NCBI GenBank assembly: GCA_030998225.1
Contig: JAPYXD010000715.1
Coordinates: 3,720,001 to 3,784,000, forward strand
Reading direction: 5' to 3'
Length of the DNA: 64,000 bases
Origin: Diplolepis rosae
Lineage: Eukaryota; Arthropoda; Insecta; Hymenoptera; Diplolepididae
The position numbers and the translations under genes were made by a program. This document shows, piece after piece, positions 43,702 through 54,356 of this stretch. Under the pieces are notes generated by a model. It worked only from the letters and a program-made list of their open reading frames with translations. It was not told the DNA's origin and made no database searches. How positions within the stretch are numbered: the first letter of the stretch is position 1; each line of letters opens with the position of its first letter.

Positions 43702-44245
43702 TGATTAAAATATTATTTCATACAGTTTAAATATGTATTATAACTCAGAGTGGTCGAAGCCGATTTCCGAACTTAGTATTTTCATTTCTAAAATAGTAAA
43801 ATAATTCACAGCAGATCTTACACTTTCTCCCACGTTTTCTTTTCTTATATTCAGCATTTTTACTAATTACCTCTGTCTCTAGCCATGGAAACAATACCTT
43901 CAGTTAGCAGGGCGGCATGTCCGCACCGTAAAGCAATAAAAGTAGTCGACCTGACACAGGTCAAGATTCGACGTTGTCAGTTTTGCATTTTATATTAAAA
44001 TACTTTCCATTATTTTTCATCGGCAACAATCTCAAACTAAAATCAGCCCTTGAGTTGCAGTTAGTAGTTAGTCTGTAAGTAACCTCGGGTAGGGCAGTCA
44101 AAACCTTGTAGCGCGGCACGGCTCGACCCTCTGACACTCCGCTTTTCTCAATAAATTTCTTTCATGTTTACCTGTTAAAAATCATCTGTTTCGATTATTC
44201 TAATTCAAATTAACCCTTTCCATAAATACCAAAAGGACCTTACAC
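43702..44245. other. No recognisable gene; possible LTR scrap
   Basis: Between the foldback element and PLE RT. The stretch near 44060-44200, with GTAACCTCGGGTAGGGCAG and then CTCAATAAATTTCTTTCATG, looks like the polyadenylation side of an LTR, but neither boundary nor partner was found. Confidence 0.35.
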
Positions 44246-44462
44246 GTTGTCTACTAAATTATTATAGTATAACACATACTTTACCTTTAACAATAACATT
44301 TATTTGCAAATTTTTGGTACTCCAATGGGCTCACCAATTTCACCTCTGTTCGCAGACATTGTTATGGATGATTTGGAAAATGATTGCCTACGAATTTTAA
44401 AAGACAAACATAATTGCTCTCCTTTATTTTATTACACATTTGTAGATGACACTATTCTGTGT

Positions 44463-44794
44463 GTCGATATGGTAGAGTTCGGTTATCATAGTGAATGATA
44501 CACTCTTCTAATTATCGACATAATCGGCTGAAATGATTTAGAAAAATGTGTACAAATGATAGAGCATTCGACCGGCAATCGAAAGGTCCTGGGCTCGATA
44601 CCCAGCGGAGTGGAAGCGTTCCTTTTTTCACAGAATAAATTGTTCAAATATATATTGAAAATTCCATCTGGTCTTAAATGACGTTAATTCTAAATCACAG
44701 GTTGATGGGGTCGATATGGTAGAGTTCGGTTATCATAGTGAATGATACAATCTTCTAATTATCGACATAATCGACTGAAATGATTTAGAAAAAT
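44463..44794. repeat. 85-bp direct repeats around a tRNA-like core
   Basis: 44463-44547 and 44710-44794 are 85-bp copies (GTCGATATGGTAGAG...GATTTAGAAAAAT) with about three differences. The 162 bases between them contain the tRNA-like segment. The block disrupts the PLE RT, and the repeat unit itself contains GGTAGAG, a word close to a polymerase III A-box. It may be a partly duplicated SINE. Confidence 0.65.
44555..44612 (+). tRNA. tRNA-derived sequence (SINE or tRNA relic)
   Basis: A 5-bp anticodon-like stem TTCGA/TCGAA (44567-44571, 44579-44583) with 7-base loop CCGGCAA would place GGC as anticodon, but position 33 is C instead of T. A T-arm CTGGG/CCCAG (44589-44593, 44601-44605) encloses CTCGATA. 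AGAGCATTCGA resembles the D-arm end. No acceptor stem pairs. It is therefore a relic or SINE head and not a functional tRNA gene. Confidence 0.5.
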
Positions 44795-45373
44795 TTGTAT
44801 TTATTGATTTGGTTCTAAACATTTTTAATTCACAAGATAATAACTCACAATTCACCTTTGAAGTGCAACAAAATAACCAAATAAACTTTCTGGACTTGTC
44901 ATTGATTATAAAAGAAAATCAAATTATTTCTAATTGGTTTCAAAAACCTACCTCATCAAATAGATCAATCAATTATTTTTCCAATCATCCAATTTGTCAG
45001 AAAAAAAATATTGTTCATAACTTAATTGGCCGAGCGATATTTTCATCTCACAAAACGTTTTATTACACCAATTTGAAGATCGTTAAACAAATGTCATTCA
45101 ATAATGATTATCCAAATAGCTTCGTTGATAAAAATATAACAATCCGTATGAATGAAATTAAATACAGCTCTACAAATTCTCTGAATAAAAAAAACCGTTC
45201 AGATTTATACAGACGTCAACCAAAGGTATGCTTACTATACAACACAACAAACTTTACTAAATTGGCAAATATTTTTAAAAAATACAATATTTCAACTATC
45301 TCTGTGGTTAACAAAACTTTGAAATCAATAATAAAATTAGGTAAAGACTTCACGAATAGTGAAATAAGTAATA

Positions 45374-45534
45374 GTCGAAATAAAAGTAGTACGTCTTAAT
45401 ACTTCAACAATAAATAGTCACATAGTCCTAGTATATTTCCTACAGAAAATATTAAAAGTTGTTCCTTTGAAAAAGAACAAGTCGAAATAAAAGTAGTACA
45501 TCTTAATACTTCAATAATAAATAGTCACATAGTC
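45374..45534 (+). repeat. 54-bp duplication beyond the PLE fragment
   Basis: GTCGAAATAAAAGTAGTAC...AATAGTCACATAGTC occurs at 45374-45427 and 45481-45534 with two or three differences, spaced 107 bases apart. The second copy ends where the dispersed repeat copy 3 starts. Confidence 0.75.
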
Positions 45535-45822
45535 ACTAGTCCTGGCCATTTTGATTTTATCGATATTGTGTAGTAGTAATGGATTTTAATAGACGCATGC
45601 GCAGTTCAAATGTACAAGGCTTTGCCAGTAAGGTGCTAACGCTGTACGAAGAAGAAGCGAGAAGAAGAAGAAGAATAAGAAAAAGATTGTATTCCGCTTT
45701 AAGACTATATGCGCATGCACAGTTCAATTTTTACATTGTATTCCTCTGTAACGGAATACACAGCATTCCGTTACTCTCAGCTGTAACGGAAAAACGAGTT
45801 TCCGTGCCTGAGGCACATAAAT
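45535..45822 (+). repeat. Dispersed repeat family, copy 3
   Basis: It starts ACTAGTCCTGGCCATTTTG and ends GCCTGAGGCACATAAA. It includes the clearest internal inverted repeat of the family, GTAACGGAATACACAGCATTCCGTTAC (45749-45776 area), and a GAA/AGAAG-rich tract. The open frame through it (45579-45842) is Arg-rich because of that tract and is not a gene. Confidence 0.75.
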
Positions 45823-46299
45823 TAGTAAGTAGGATTAATTAGTAAAGACATTATTTAATTATACAAAAATAATAGAGGAAATAAGTATTTAAAGCATTAA
45901 AAATAGCTAAAATGATAAGATAAATTACTATCGTCTGTAAGAACGTGAGTGTTTTATAAAAATGTTTTCAATATAAGCTATTTCTATAGAAATTTTTTTG
46001 ATTTAAGGTAGTACAAATCAAAAAACTTCTTTGTGAATACTCGTATCAACTGTAGTAATTTTTGCGCTTGTGTTTGCTTATATTCGTTCGGCTGCCCGAA
46101 CGAAGCCGAACGCTTTCGAAGCTAGCCGACCAACGGTCACCCAGTGATTCGTATTTTTGTATATTTACGGATGTCAACGCATGTTTTGCTTGCCGACAAT
46201 TCCCGACATTGCAACGGGTTGCAAGTAATAATTGATTTTGTGCTCACATATGATCATTTGGAAACTGAAAGAGCGTAAGTATTTCAAATGTATAATTAA
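45823..46299. other. No recognisable gene
   Basis: AT-rich DNA with a short GC-rich patch containing CGAACG words (46085-46120). There are no frames or repeat ends. Confidence 0.4.
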
Positions 46300-46444
46300 A
46301 TATTATTATTATTATTTATTGTCCTTGGTGCTACAATTTAGTTTTACACCGTCACTTGCCATTTCTCCTTTAAACGAAATAAGCACAAACTATTTTGATT
46401 ACATTATCTATTTACATTAAGACTTATTTATTTAACACAGACTC

Positions 46445-49400
46445 TAGTTCTTAACATTTAGAATTTTCCCTATCTTACCTAGTTTTGAACATAACTCTTC
46501 ATTCATTTCCTTCTGTAGATCTGCCAGTAGCTCCTTTCTCAAGTCCTTCGTCTTTCTCTTTTCTCTCCAACTTTTCCACCATTCTTTTTCCGGTGTTTTT
46601 AACTTATTCATTATCTCTTCACATTCGAAAACATGCTGTAGTGTTTCTTCTTTGTTTCTGCAGGCCCTGCAGTTGGTGTCTTTAAAGCCTTTCTTTCCTT
46701 CTCTTACTGCATTTCCACACCTTCATCTAGCCCATACTTCTTTCTGTCTTCCCTTTAACTTTTCCTTTTGCCAGTATGTTTCCATTTCCGTCATTTCCTT
46801 AATCTCTTTATAATATCTGCAGTAACTAGACTGTTCTAATCTTGTCCAATCTTTCTGTATGTCTTGGGCTTCTGCTATCATTTCCAGTTCGACTAGTCTC
46901 TTCTCAACTATCTCCAATGGCTTCCCTTCCCCTATCATCGTAATGATTTGTCCATCTCCCATGTTCTCCATTGCTTTCTCGAATGACTCTCCCCAATTAG
47001 TTGGGCTGCTATTCCTAATGTTCCTTATTTCCTCCTTTATACACTTTCTTGCCCATCTGTCCTCTTCCATAGCGAGCAGCTTTACTATGAATGCACCCGC
47101 CCTTCTTCTTGCCTCTATTTCTATACTCCTCCTCCCCGCCTCCATTTTCCATATGTAGTCTGGGGTGTTTTTTCCTAGTCTCATACTCGCTTTCACATAT
47201 CTGCTTTGGATCTTCTCTATCGTCTCTCTTCTTTTCCATTCCCAAATTTCCACTCCATATAATGCCACCGTTTTCACCGTTGAGTCCATAAAATATAGTC
47301 TTCTCTTGAGATCTGTTATCGCAGCTCTATTAGTTTCACTCCATACCTTATTAATTAATTGTTGCGTTTTTCCTGCTGCTTTTATGATGTGTGTATTGTA
47401 TTGATTTGTAGTCGTGAACCAAAATCCTAGGTAGTTAAATTCTCTTAATACTTCTAACTCTCTGTCTTTATAATTCCACCTTCCTTTTTTCCTTTTCCCT
47501 CCGTTTCCAAATACCACAATCTTCGTTTTCTCCACATTCACCTCCATCAAATTTTTATCCGTCCATCTTTCTAAGTTACTAATCATTTTATCTAACTCCT
47601 CCTTATTCTCCGCAACTATCACAGCATCATCTGCATAAAGCAATGCATAGATCTTTGTATTTAAACCTGGGCTCAGAACCGTGCCTCCATCTCTTTTTCT
47701 TCTTAGTTCTAATTCTAAATCATTAATATAGATATTAAATAAAATAGGGCTAAGCGGGAACCCATGTCTCAAACCTTTTTTGTTATAAATTTTTCAGTCT
47801 TCTCTTCTCCTACTATTACTTCGTTCCGCGTGTCTTTGTAAATTTCTTTTTTGTGGATGGTATAGATCGATGCTGTACGCCAGCGTTTTATTATTTGATT
47901 TTTCTGCCACATATCCTTGATCAGTTGGATAAGTTCTTCTATTCCTTCCCTAGGCATACCCACCAAAAATTCTGCTGCTATCCCATCCTCTTTTGCAGCC
48001 TTACTTTTTTTTAACTTTCTTATCCTTGCAATTATTTCTTCTTGCTCTAGAGGTTTACTTAAATCATCCTCTTCTAGTATTTTTTCAGTCCTCTCTTCTT
48101 TTCCTTCATTGCCTTCTCATCATAACCACTCGATACCTTCCTATTTGTATTATCTTCATACGTCCATTCGTCAGCTTGTTCCTCTCTTTTCTTCTCCTCA
48201 GCCTCCTCTATATATTCCTTTCCTTCTAGTAACGACTTAAAGTGTGCCAGCCATGTTTCTTTCTTAATTGTATTACTCACTATTTTTCTTTTCTTTCTAT
48301 ACCAACTCATGGCCTTCCACCATTCTGTAATATTTCTGCTTGCTGCTGCCTGTTTTTGCTTTTCATCCAACCAATCTTTAATCAGTTTGTCTCTCAAATC
48401 TGCTAATTCCTTTCTACTTTTCAAGTATGCTAGTTTATTTTCCCAGTCCCTGTTTTTTCTGAATCTGTGTAGCAACTTAAATGTTCCTCTCCTTTTCTTC
48501 TTGTATTCGCCATTATCCCACGTTTCCTCACGTCCCTTATTTCCTCCTCCCTTAGTTGTCATACCAGTTCTCTTTGCTGTTTCCTCAATTGTCTCTATTA
48601 TATTCCTCCATCTTACCTCTGGGTCTGGGTTTTCTTCTTTATCTTTTTCCTTCCAACATTCAAGCCATATTTTGTGAAATTCTTCCTCTTTTTCCTCTTT
48701 CCATTTTAGTCTTCTCAAATTCTTTTTTTTCGTTTCCATTTCTCTCCCTTTTTTACCCCATTCCACTCGATATAATATAGGCAGGTGGTCTGATCCTTCC
48801 TGAGCGGCAATGCGAAGCCCTCTGAACCACTCTGGCTTATCTATTTCTTCTTCCATTTTGACCATGACCAGATCCAGTACCCCTTCTAGTCCTCTTCTAT
48901 GCCCAATGCACGTTACCTTCCCTTCTCTGTCTTCTTCCGTTCTACCGTTCATTATTAACATCGTTCTTGCCTCGCACTAATTTAATAAAAGTTTACCCTC
49001 AGATCGCATTTCTTTATCTTCTGAGTTTCTTAGAGGTAGATTTATTTTTTCCTTCCAACCGCATTCTGACACTCCCTGCCCTGATCCTATTTCTGCGTTC
49101 AGATCCCCCGCGAGTATTAGCCTTGCTGGATGTCCTTCTAAATCATCCATTCTTTGATCCATCTTTTTCAAAAATAGTTTGGTATTATTAAGGCTTATTG
49201 TTGTAACCTGTGATTAAAATGTAATGAGTCTGACTGTCTTTCTTTTTTATTTCTAGCTGTAGTCCGTACTCCCATTCTGTCTGTTTCCAACTAGCCTCTA
49301 ACCTCTTCTTGACTCCAATCAGCTGTCCTCCACTTGCCCTGCCTTTCGCATACTTTCTGACTGCTGCCTTCCCGAACCATTCAAATTTCTTATCTAACGT

Positions 49401-49550
49401 TTCCATGCCTCTTTTCATTCTTTTTTCCTCCAAAAATGTTTCTTGGAAAACTACAATATCTGCACCCTCCCACAATTTCCAATTTTTCTTTGCATTTGTC
49501 ATGCCCTGTACATTCCATTGCATCAGTACTAATTCACTGTCTTCCAGCAC
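46445..49550 (-). pseudogene. LINE ORF2: endonuclease, RT, Cys motif
   Basis: The minus strand starts at 49550 with an APE-type endonuclease: MQWNVQGM, VVFQETF (catalytic Glu), a frameshift near 49195, AGDLNAEIG, a TAG near 48974, and GSDHLPILY (near 48790). A linker runs to 48074. RT starts near 47966 (SIYTIHKK) but jumps to RHGFPLSPILFNIYINDL (47770), losing the motif with the first catalytic Asp. YADD is present near 47635. Below 46722 a CRACRNKEETLQHVFEC Cys/His motif follows out of frame. Confidence 0.85.
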
Positions 49551-51118
49551 TTCCTCTTCCCCTTTCGCGAAAAAGATTCCTTTCGTCTCTCTCCTTCTTG
49601 AGTTTCAGTTCTCCCTCCAGCTCGCCCCATTGTAGATATATATCATCTACCCATAGACTCTGGTATCCCGTTCCAGCCCTCTTCCCTTTCAATCTCCATG
49701 CTTCTGCTTCTTTTTCTAGCCATGTTTTTACTTCTTCTTGTCTCTCTGTCAGATCGTCCGTAATACAGACTCCACAGCCTAGGTCTCCTAAAGTTGTCTT
49801 TTCTTTCATTAACGTTAATTTGGCCTTCCACTCCTCAAGTTCCGCTTTCCATCCTCCCTCAATTCTTTCCAGTTTATTTACTCTAGCCTTTATTTGTAAT
49901 ATGTTCCACTCCATCCTTCTAGTTCTTCTTTCTTTTCTTTTGTTACGAGTGTCAGACCTTCGATTATGACAGTGTTTTTCTTTGCTCTTCTTACCTGTAT
50001 CTCTTCGTTCCACTCTTCTCGACTTAGCTTTTTAGGAGGGAGGTTTGTTGATCCCGTCTCCCGATCATCACCACCCGTCTTGTCCTCCTCGAACCTTTCT
50101 GTCGTCGAAGCGGCAACATGTGTTAGAGTCATTGAATCCGTTGACAGATACCTCCTTGGCTCGTCGTACTTATCCCCCGCTTCCTGAAGCTGCTCTAATA
50201 ATTTTTTTAACTTACTAATTTCCATTTTACCTCTTTCAACTTCTCTTTTCAGCTGTTTTATTTCCGCTTCCTGCTTCGTCTCCTCCTTCCTTTTCTTTTC
50301 ATATCTGTCATTTTTACAGCTGTATTCTTTTCTTAGCATTTCTTCCAATTCTGCCATTCTTCTGTCCTATTTTTCTTCTTCTTTTTTTTCCCAACTGTCT
50401 TCCTTCCAATAGTATTGTTTCGAGGTTCGCCATTTTTTTCTCCCATTTTCTTTCAAAACTTCTCTCCCATGTTCTTGCCCCTTCTTCACTTTCTCCCTTC
50501 CCCTGGGACTCCTGTTTCCATTCATCTTCCTCTGATCTTTCGTCTTCTTCCACTCTCTCGACTATCTCCAGTCTCCGCTGTGTTTTCCTTCGGGTCTTTT
50601 TCTTCTCTTCCAATGAATACCTCGGAGAACAGGGTTCCTTGCCCTGATTTAATTCTCTCTGTAAGTTCCCCCTAGTCACCCTTTGCTTGGGGGTGCCCTT
50701 CAGCCCATTTTTCCGTTTAGAGATACTTCCCTCGTCTAGTTTTCCCCGTTCTGCTTCGCCATCTGGCTTTATATTTCGGTTTCCCGGCCTGTCGTAAGAT
50801 ATCTCTTCACGCCCTAATTCCTCTCGCCTCCAAAACTCTTCCAACTTCTTATCTTTTCCAGTTCCCCTCTCATTTTCCGCCCTTTTGGGCCTGCCTCTTC
50901 TTTTACCTCTCGTCAGTTCCCAACTCTTCCAACTCTCTGTCCATGACAGGCTCACTTTGTTTACACTGCGGGGACAAGTCTCGTATCGCCCTCTGGCGAG
51001 AATCACTTTCATTATCTATATTATCTTGTGAGACCGAACTTTCTTTCTCCGCCGCACTGTCGCTCGCCTCGTCAACCTCCTCGCCAACTTCCGCCCGCCT
51101 CTTCTCACCCTCAGCCAT
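49534..51118 (-). pseudogene. LINE ORF1, coiled-coil nucleic-acid-binding type
   Basis: The ATG at 51118 (minus) opens an acidic Ser/Glu-rich N-terminus. The frame changes near 50950 into a very basic stretch (RGKRRGRPKRAEN near 50900), then near 50350 into a coiled coil (ELEEMLRKEY, REVERGKMEISKLKKLLEQL), and near 49950 into a domain with TVIIEGL, GVCITDD and a VDDIYLQW segment. ORF1 proteins of this kind bind the LINE RNA. There are three or more frame changes. Confidence 0.75.
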
Positions 51119-51230
51119 AACCGCACTTTTTCTCTCGCCGGTGAAACAGCACTAAAAAGTGTCTTATGCTTTTCACACACTGCTCACTTATTAGTCACTC
51201 CACACCGCCTTTGCCGCTTCTCAATTTTTG

Positions 51231-51744
51231 CATCTTATTTCTAGTTTTTTTATATTATTAACCTTCCAATCAGACACTTTGTTTCACACTTTCGCGAGAC
51301 AGCAAACTCCTTCGACGCCTCGACCGGAAGTCCTGTATAATTAAATATATATTGTAGCTTTTTATTATTAGAAATGATAGAAACGAAAATAATGATAAGT
51401 TTTAGGCTAGGATTGCCGAATACGATTTCCATTCAATACAAAAAGAGAAATTTTTCTCTTAGCAGGAATATTAAATTTGTATAATGGGAATATGAGCTTT
51501 TATTTATAAATTTGTGTTTTTAAATGGTAAATAAGTGACATAAAAATAATGAGACTTTTTAGGTTGAACTCGCAAAATACAATCTTGCTTAGTTATAAAA
51601 AGAGAAATATATTGTATTAGTAGTAGTATAAAATTTATATGGCAGAAAAATTTGTTCTAATTTAAAAGCAGAAACATTCAAAATAATAATTTTCACGCTT
51701 AAGTCATCTTTTATTTGGGAAAATTCTGACTGTTTTTGAATTTA
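51231..51744. other. No recognisable gene
   Basis: AT-rich DNA between the LINE 5' end and the first exon-like segments of the zinc-finger gene. Two AGAGAAAT(A)TT repeats with similar flanks (near 51440 and 51600) look like a decayed duplication of about 160 bp. Confidence 0.4.
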
Positions 51745-51860
51745 TGCAGCATAATGATAAACGACGAGTTACAGCTTCCTGGAGAATACGAGATAAGCGA
51801 CGTAGAAAAAATTACCAATTCATCTAGGCAAAATCAAATAATCGCCAAATTATAATTCAC
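51745..51860 (+). pseudogene. Exon-like segment at start of zinc-finger gene
   Basis: After a TTTATGCAG acceptor-like site an ATG-led frame gives MINDELQLPGEYEISDVEKI and about a dozen more residues to a TAA near 51853. The codons look coding. It is on the same strand as the exons below and may be its 5' exon. The link is inferred from proximity. Confidence 0.35.
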
Positions 51861-52039
51861 TTTCGAAATGTGCATATAAGTTCTTCAAAAAATGGTATTC
51901 ACAAAAACAAACTTTATGTATTTTTAAAAATTTTGTTGAATCAAATTCAAAATTGAATGGAATATAATTTAAACCAGAAATGTATAATTTGTCTTTTTTG
52001 CGTATATATAAATTTATTGTAGAATCTGACTTATCAAAA

Positions 52040-52365
52040 TTTGGATTCTGGACGTTTGTTCACCGAAGGAATTGCTTCTGATGGCACATCTTCAAAAGTC
52101 AGTTTGTTTTGTCACACATCTTAATTAATTAAAAGATCTTTATGTTTTTCTATTTCTTATTAAAATATTTTACTTTCCAGAACCGTGATTCTCCAGAAAT
52201 TGCCACTGTTCCTGATGTTTCATCTTCAGAAGTCAGTTTCTTTTATCAGTTTTTCTTTTATTTATTTATAAATATTTTAAAAATTGCTGAACTCTTCTTT
52301 TTTTCATGAAATATTTTTACTTGCAGAACCGTTATCCTGCAGCAATCGTAATTGCTTCTAATAGT
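52040..52365 (+). pseudogene. Array of repeated micro-exons
   Basis: Three related segments follow each other: near 52040-52101 (ASDGTSSK at its end), 52183-52233 (17 codons starting NRDSPEIA, ending VSSSE) and from 52327 (NRYPAAIVIASN). The second and third follow CAG acceptors, and the first two end at a GTCAGT donor. The middle one is exactly 51 bp, so exons would be in phase. The third is cut by PLE-B. They look like tandem exon duplications of a Ser-rich linker. Confidence 0.45.
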
Positions 52366-52385
52366 GTATATATACTACGTATAAT

Positions 52386-53661
52386 ACTTATAAACACTCC
52401 CACTTATTATATGTCAAAGATTTTTGCAAAAATTCTAAAGTTTTCTTTACCAGTTCCAAATTCACAAGTAAAAAATTCGTTTATGTTCAAGGATGTCATT
52501 TCAAAAACAAAAATTGCAACAGATCACATAATGATTTCACTAGATGTCATGTCCTTATTTACAAACGTGCCATTTGATTTAGTATTAAACAGTATTAAAA
52601 AAATATGGTGTCTTATAAAAAGTGCTACAAATTTGCCTTTACAAGAATTTCAAAAAGGTATTGAATTTTTTGGCACTCCGATGGGTTCTCCTATTTCCCC
52701 AATTTTGGCTGATTTAGTTTTGCAAGATCTTGAGGAAGAAGTTATAAAAAAATTAAGTTTCAATATACAGGCTTACTACAGATATGTTGATGACACTTTT
52801 TTAATTATTCCTAAGAATAAGATTATAGGAATTTTAAAAATTTTTAATTCCTATCATTCACGTTTAAATTCTACATATGAATCAGAATTTGATGACTCTC
52901 TTTCTTTTCTAAATCTTTTGATGATCAAAAATGATGATGGTACCATTGATACGAATTGGCATATTGGTAGATATTTGATCTATTTCTCAAATCATCCTCT
53001 TATTTAAAAAATTGGAATTATTAAAAATTTTGTAGATACTGCAATACTTTTGTCACATGAAAAATTCCATGAAGAAAATATAGAAACAATAAAAAATCTT
53101 TTGATGCTTAATAATTATCCTAAAAATTTCATCAATAAACATATCAAAAATAGAATTTTCCAACTAAAAAATAAAGACAAAAAGTCTTCTTTGATGCTGA
53201 AAAATAATGAAAGAGAAATAGATTACAAACGTGTAGTTTCTATTCCTTATTATGGAGACTTATCTTGTAAGATTAAAAGACAGCTAAAAGATTACAACAT
53301 AACCACAGTTTTCAGAAACACTTCAAAATTAGATAAATATATAAAATTAGGAAAAGACCCATTGGAAAAATTTGAAATTTCAAATGTTGTTTATAAGATT
53401 CCATGCTTGGATTGTTCAAAAACGTATGTAGGCCAAACGGGAAGAATGCTTTTTGTCAGATGTGATGAACATAAGAAAAACATTAATTTAAATGAAAAAT
53501 ACCATAATGTTGTTACAAAACATAGAATAAATAATAAAAATGATACAGGTTCTCAACACAATTTTGATTCGGATAATATTAAAATTTTACACAAAGAAAC
53601 ACATTATTTTAAAAGAATAATTGCAGAAATGTTTTACATAAAAAAAAAAAGGAAAAAATAG
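52386..53661 (+). pseudogene. PLE-B reverse transcriptase and GIY-YIG endonuclease
   Basis: RT runs from INTPTYYMSKIF (near 52395) through MISLDVMSLFTNVP (52530-52571, first catalytic Asp), FGTPMGSPISPILADLV and YYRYVDDTF (52770-52800, catalytic box) to a TAA at 53005. The same frame goes on to 53661 with VVSIPYYGDLSCKIK, then GIY-YIG: NVVYKIPCLDCSKTYVGQTG (53383-53443), RCDEHKKNI, and EMFYIKKK at the end. Only one stop breaks it, but the PLE N-terminus is absent. It is the best kept PLE here. Confidence 0.9.
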
Positions 53662-54212
53662 TATTAATGTGATGTCTGACTTAAAATATTATAACACTTC
53701 TTATGACATTATTTTAGATCAGCTCACATAGAATTTAATTTTACATCAATTTAATTACAAACTTATAATTTTGATTCTATATTCTTAAAAATTAAAAATT
53801 AAAATAGGTTTAATTTATTATTATAAAGTGGTTTTCCATTACTACGGCACTGTCAAATTTGTCACATATAGATTTCAGTTTAGTATTTCTCAGTATACTG
53901 ATATTAGCTTCTGTGAAGCCACACTCTGATTACATAAGTTCTAAATTAAGAAAAATGAAGTTAAGGTTCATCTATCGCAACAATAATTTTGTAATACAGT
54001 TCCTTTATGATTTTTAAAATTAATTGTGACTACGGTATTTCAAATAACAATCGGAGATGTACTTTGAAGTTGTAAGATAAGTTGACAAAAAATTACAGGT
54101 ATTTAGATTTACTTTTATTCTTATTCTTATAGAATTTTAGGTTGGTTATTCTTATAATTTTCCTTTTTTTTAAATATTATAGAATTCTACAACAAAAATA
54201 TAATCTGTAAAT

Positions 54213-54243
54213 CTGAAGAGGATGACATATGGTTCATCGAAAC
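54213..54243 (+). ncRNA. Hammerhead-like motif, PLE-B
   Basis: CTGAAGAG (54213-54220), stem GATGA/TCATC (54221-54225 with 54234-54238), loop of 8, GAAAC (54239-54243), then GTT. It has the same unpaired G after CTGANGA as the PLE-1 motif. Helix III and helix I pairing are not evident. Its position, downstream of the endonuclease, is the same as in PLE-1 and PLE-C. Confidence 0.55.
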
Positions 54244-54356
54244 GTTATTAAAGAATTTTAAACATCTGATTGTCCGAGGTTGGTCGTTTTCCTGCTTTTA
54301 AAATGAAGAAAATTAGTCGGACGTAAAATATCATATAAGTTAATTAACTTTTGATA

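Larger units (their letters stand above)
44246..45399 (+). pseudogene. PLE RT with an insertion in the catalytic region
   Basis: The frame entering at about 44265 has FGTPMGSPISPLFADIV (RT motif, near 44312-44360) and YTFVDDTILC (catalytic box, 44430-44462). An insertion of about 330 bp follows. The frame resumes near 44797 and continues to 45399 through NQINFLDLSLII, a W-rich KPTSSNRSINYFSNHP block and KSIIKLGKDF. The GIY-YIG domain is absent. It is the same family as PLE-1, compare 28780-28905. Confidence 0.85.
46300..51230 (-). mobile_element. LINE on the minus strand, about 4.9 kb
   Basis: A non-LTR retrotransposon with two ORFs reads from about 51230 down to a (TAA)n tail on its own strand (ATTATTATTATT on the plus strand, 46300-46318), the tail type of I-like elements. 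ORF1 lies at about 51118-49534 and ORF2 at 49550-46445. It looks full length at both ends but has frameshifts and a deletion in RT. Target duplications were not resolved. Confidence 0.85.
52366..54350 (+). mobile_element. PLE-B, 5' truncated, in an intron/exon of the zinc-finger gene
   Basis: It begins within RT and extends through endonuclease to an AT-rich 3' tail with a hammerhead-like motif at 54213-54243. The left edge is set where exon-like sequence turns into RT (near 52385) and the right edge before the next exon (54357), so both are approximate. It lies in the same orientation as the host gene. Confidence 0.7.

Noticed and set aside
44555..44612. A functional tRNA gene
   Set aside because: No acceptor stem pairs, the base at position 33 is not T, and it lies inside a repeat-flanked insertion in a PLE.
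45579..45842. Arg-rich ORF of 87 codons
   Set aside because: It runs through the AGAAG tract of the dispersed repeat; the other two copies do not keep the frame.
47091..50187. Plus-strand Ser/Leu/Phe-rich ORFs across 46.9-50.7 kb
   Set aside because: They are antisense shadows of the Glu/Lys-rich LINE ORFs on the minus strand.
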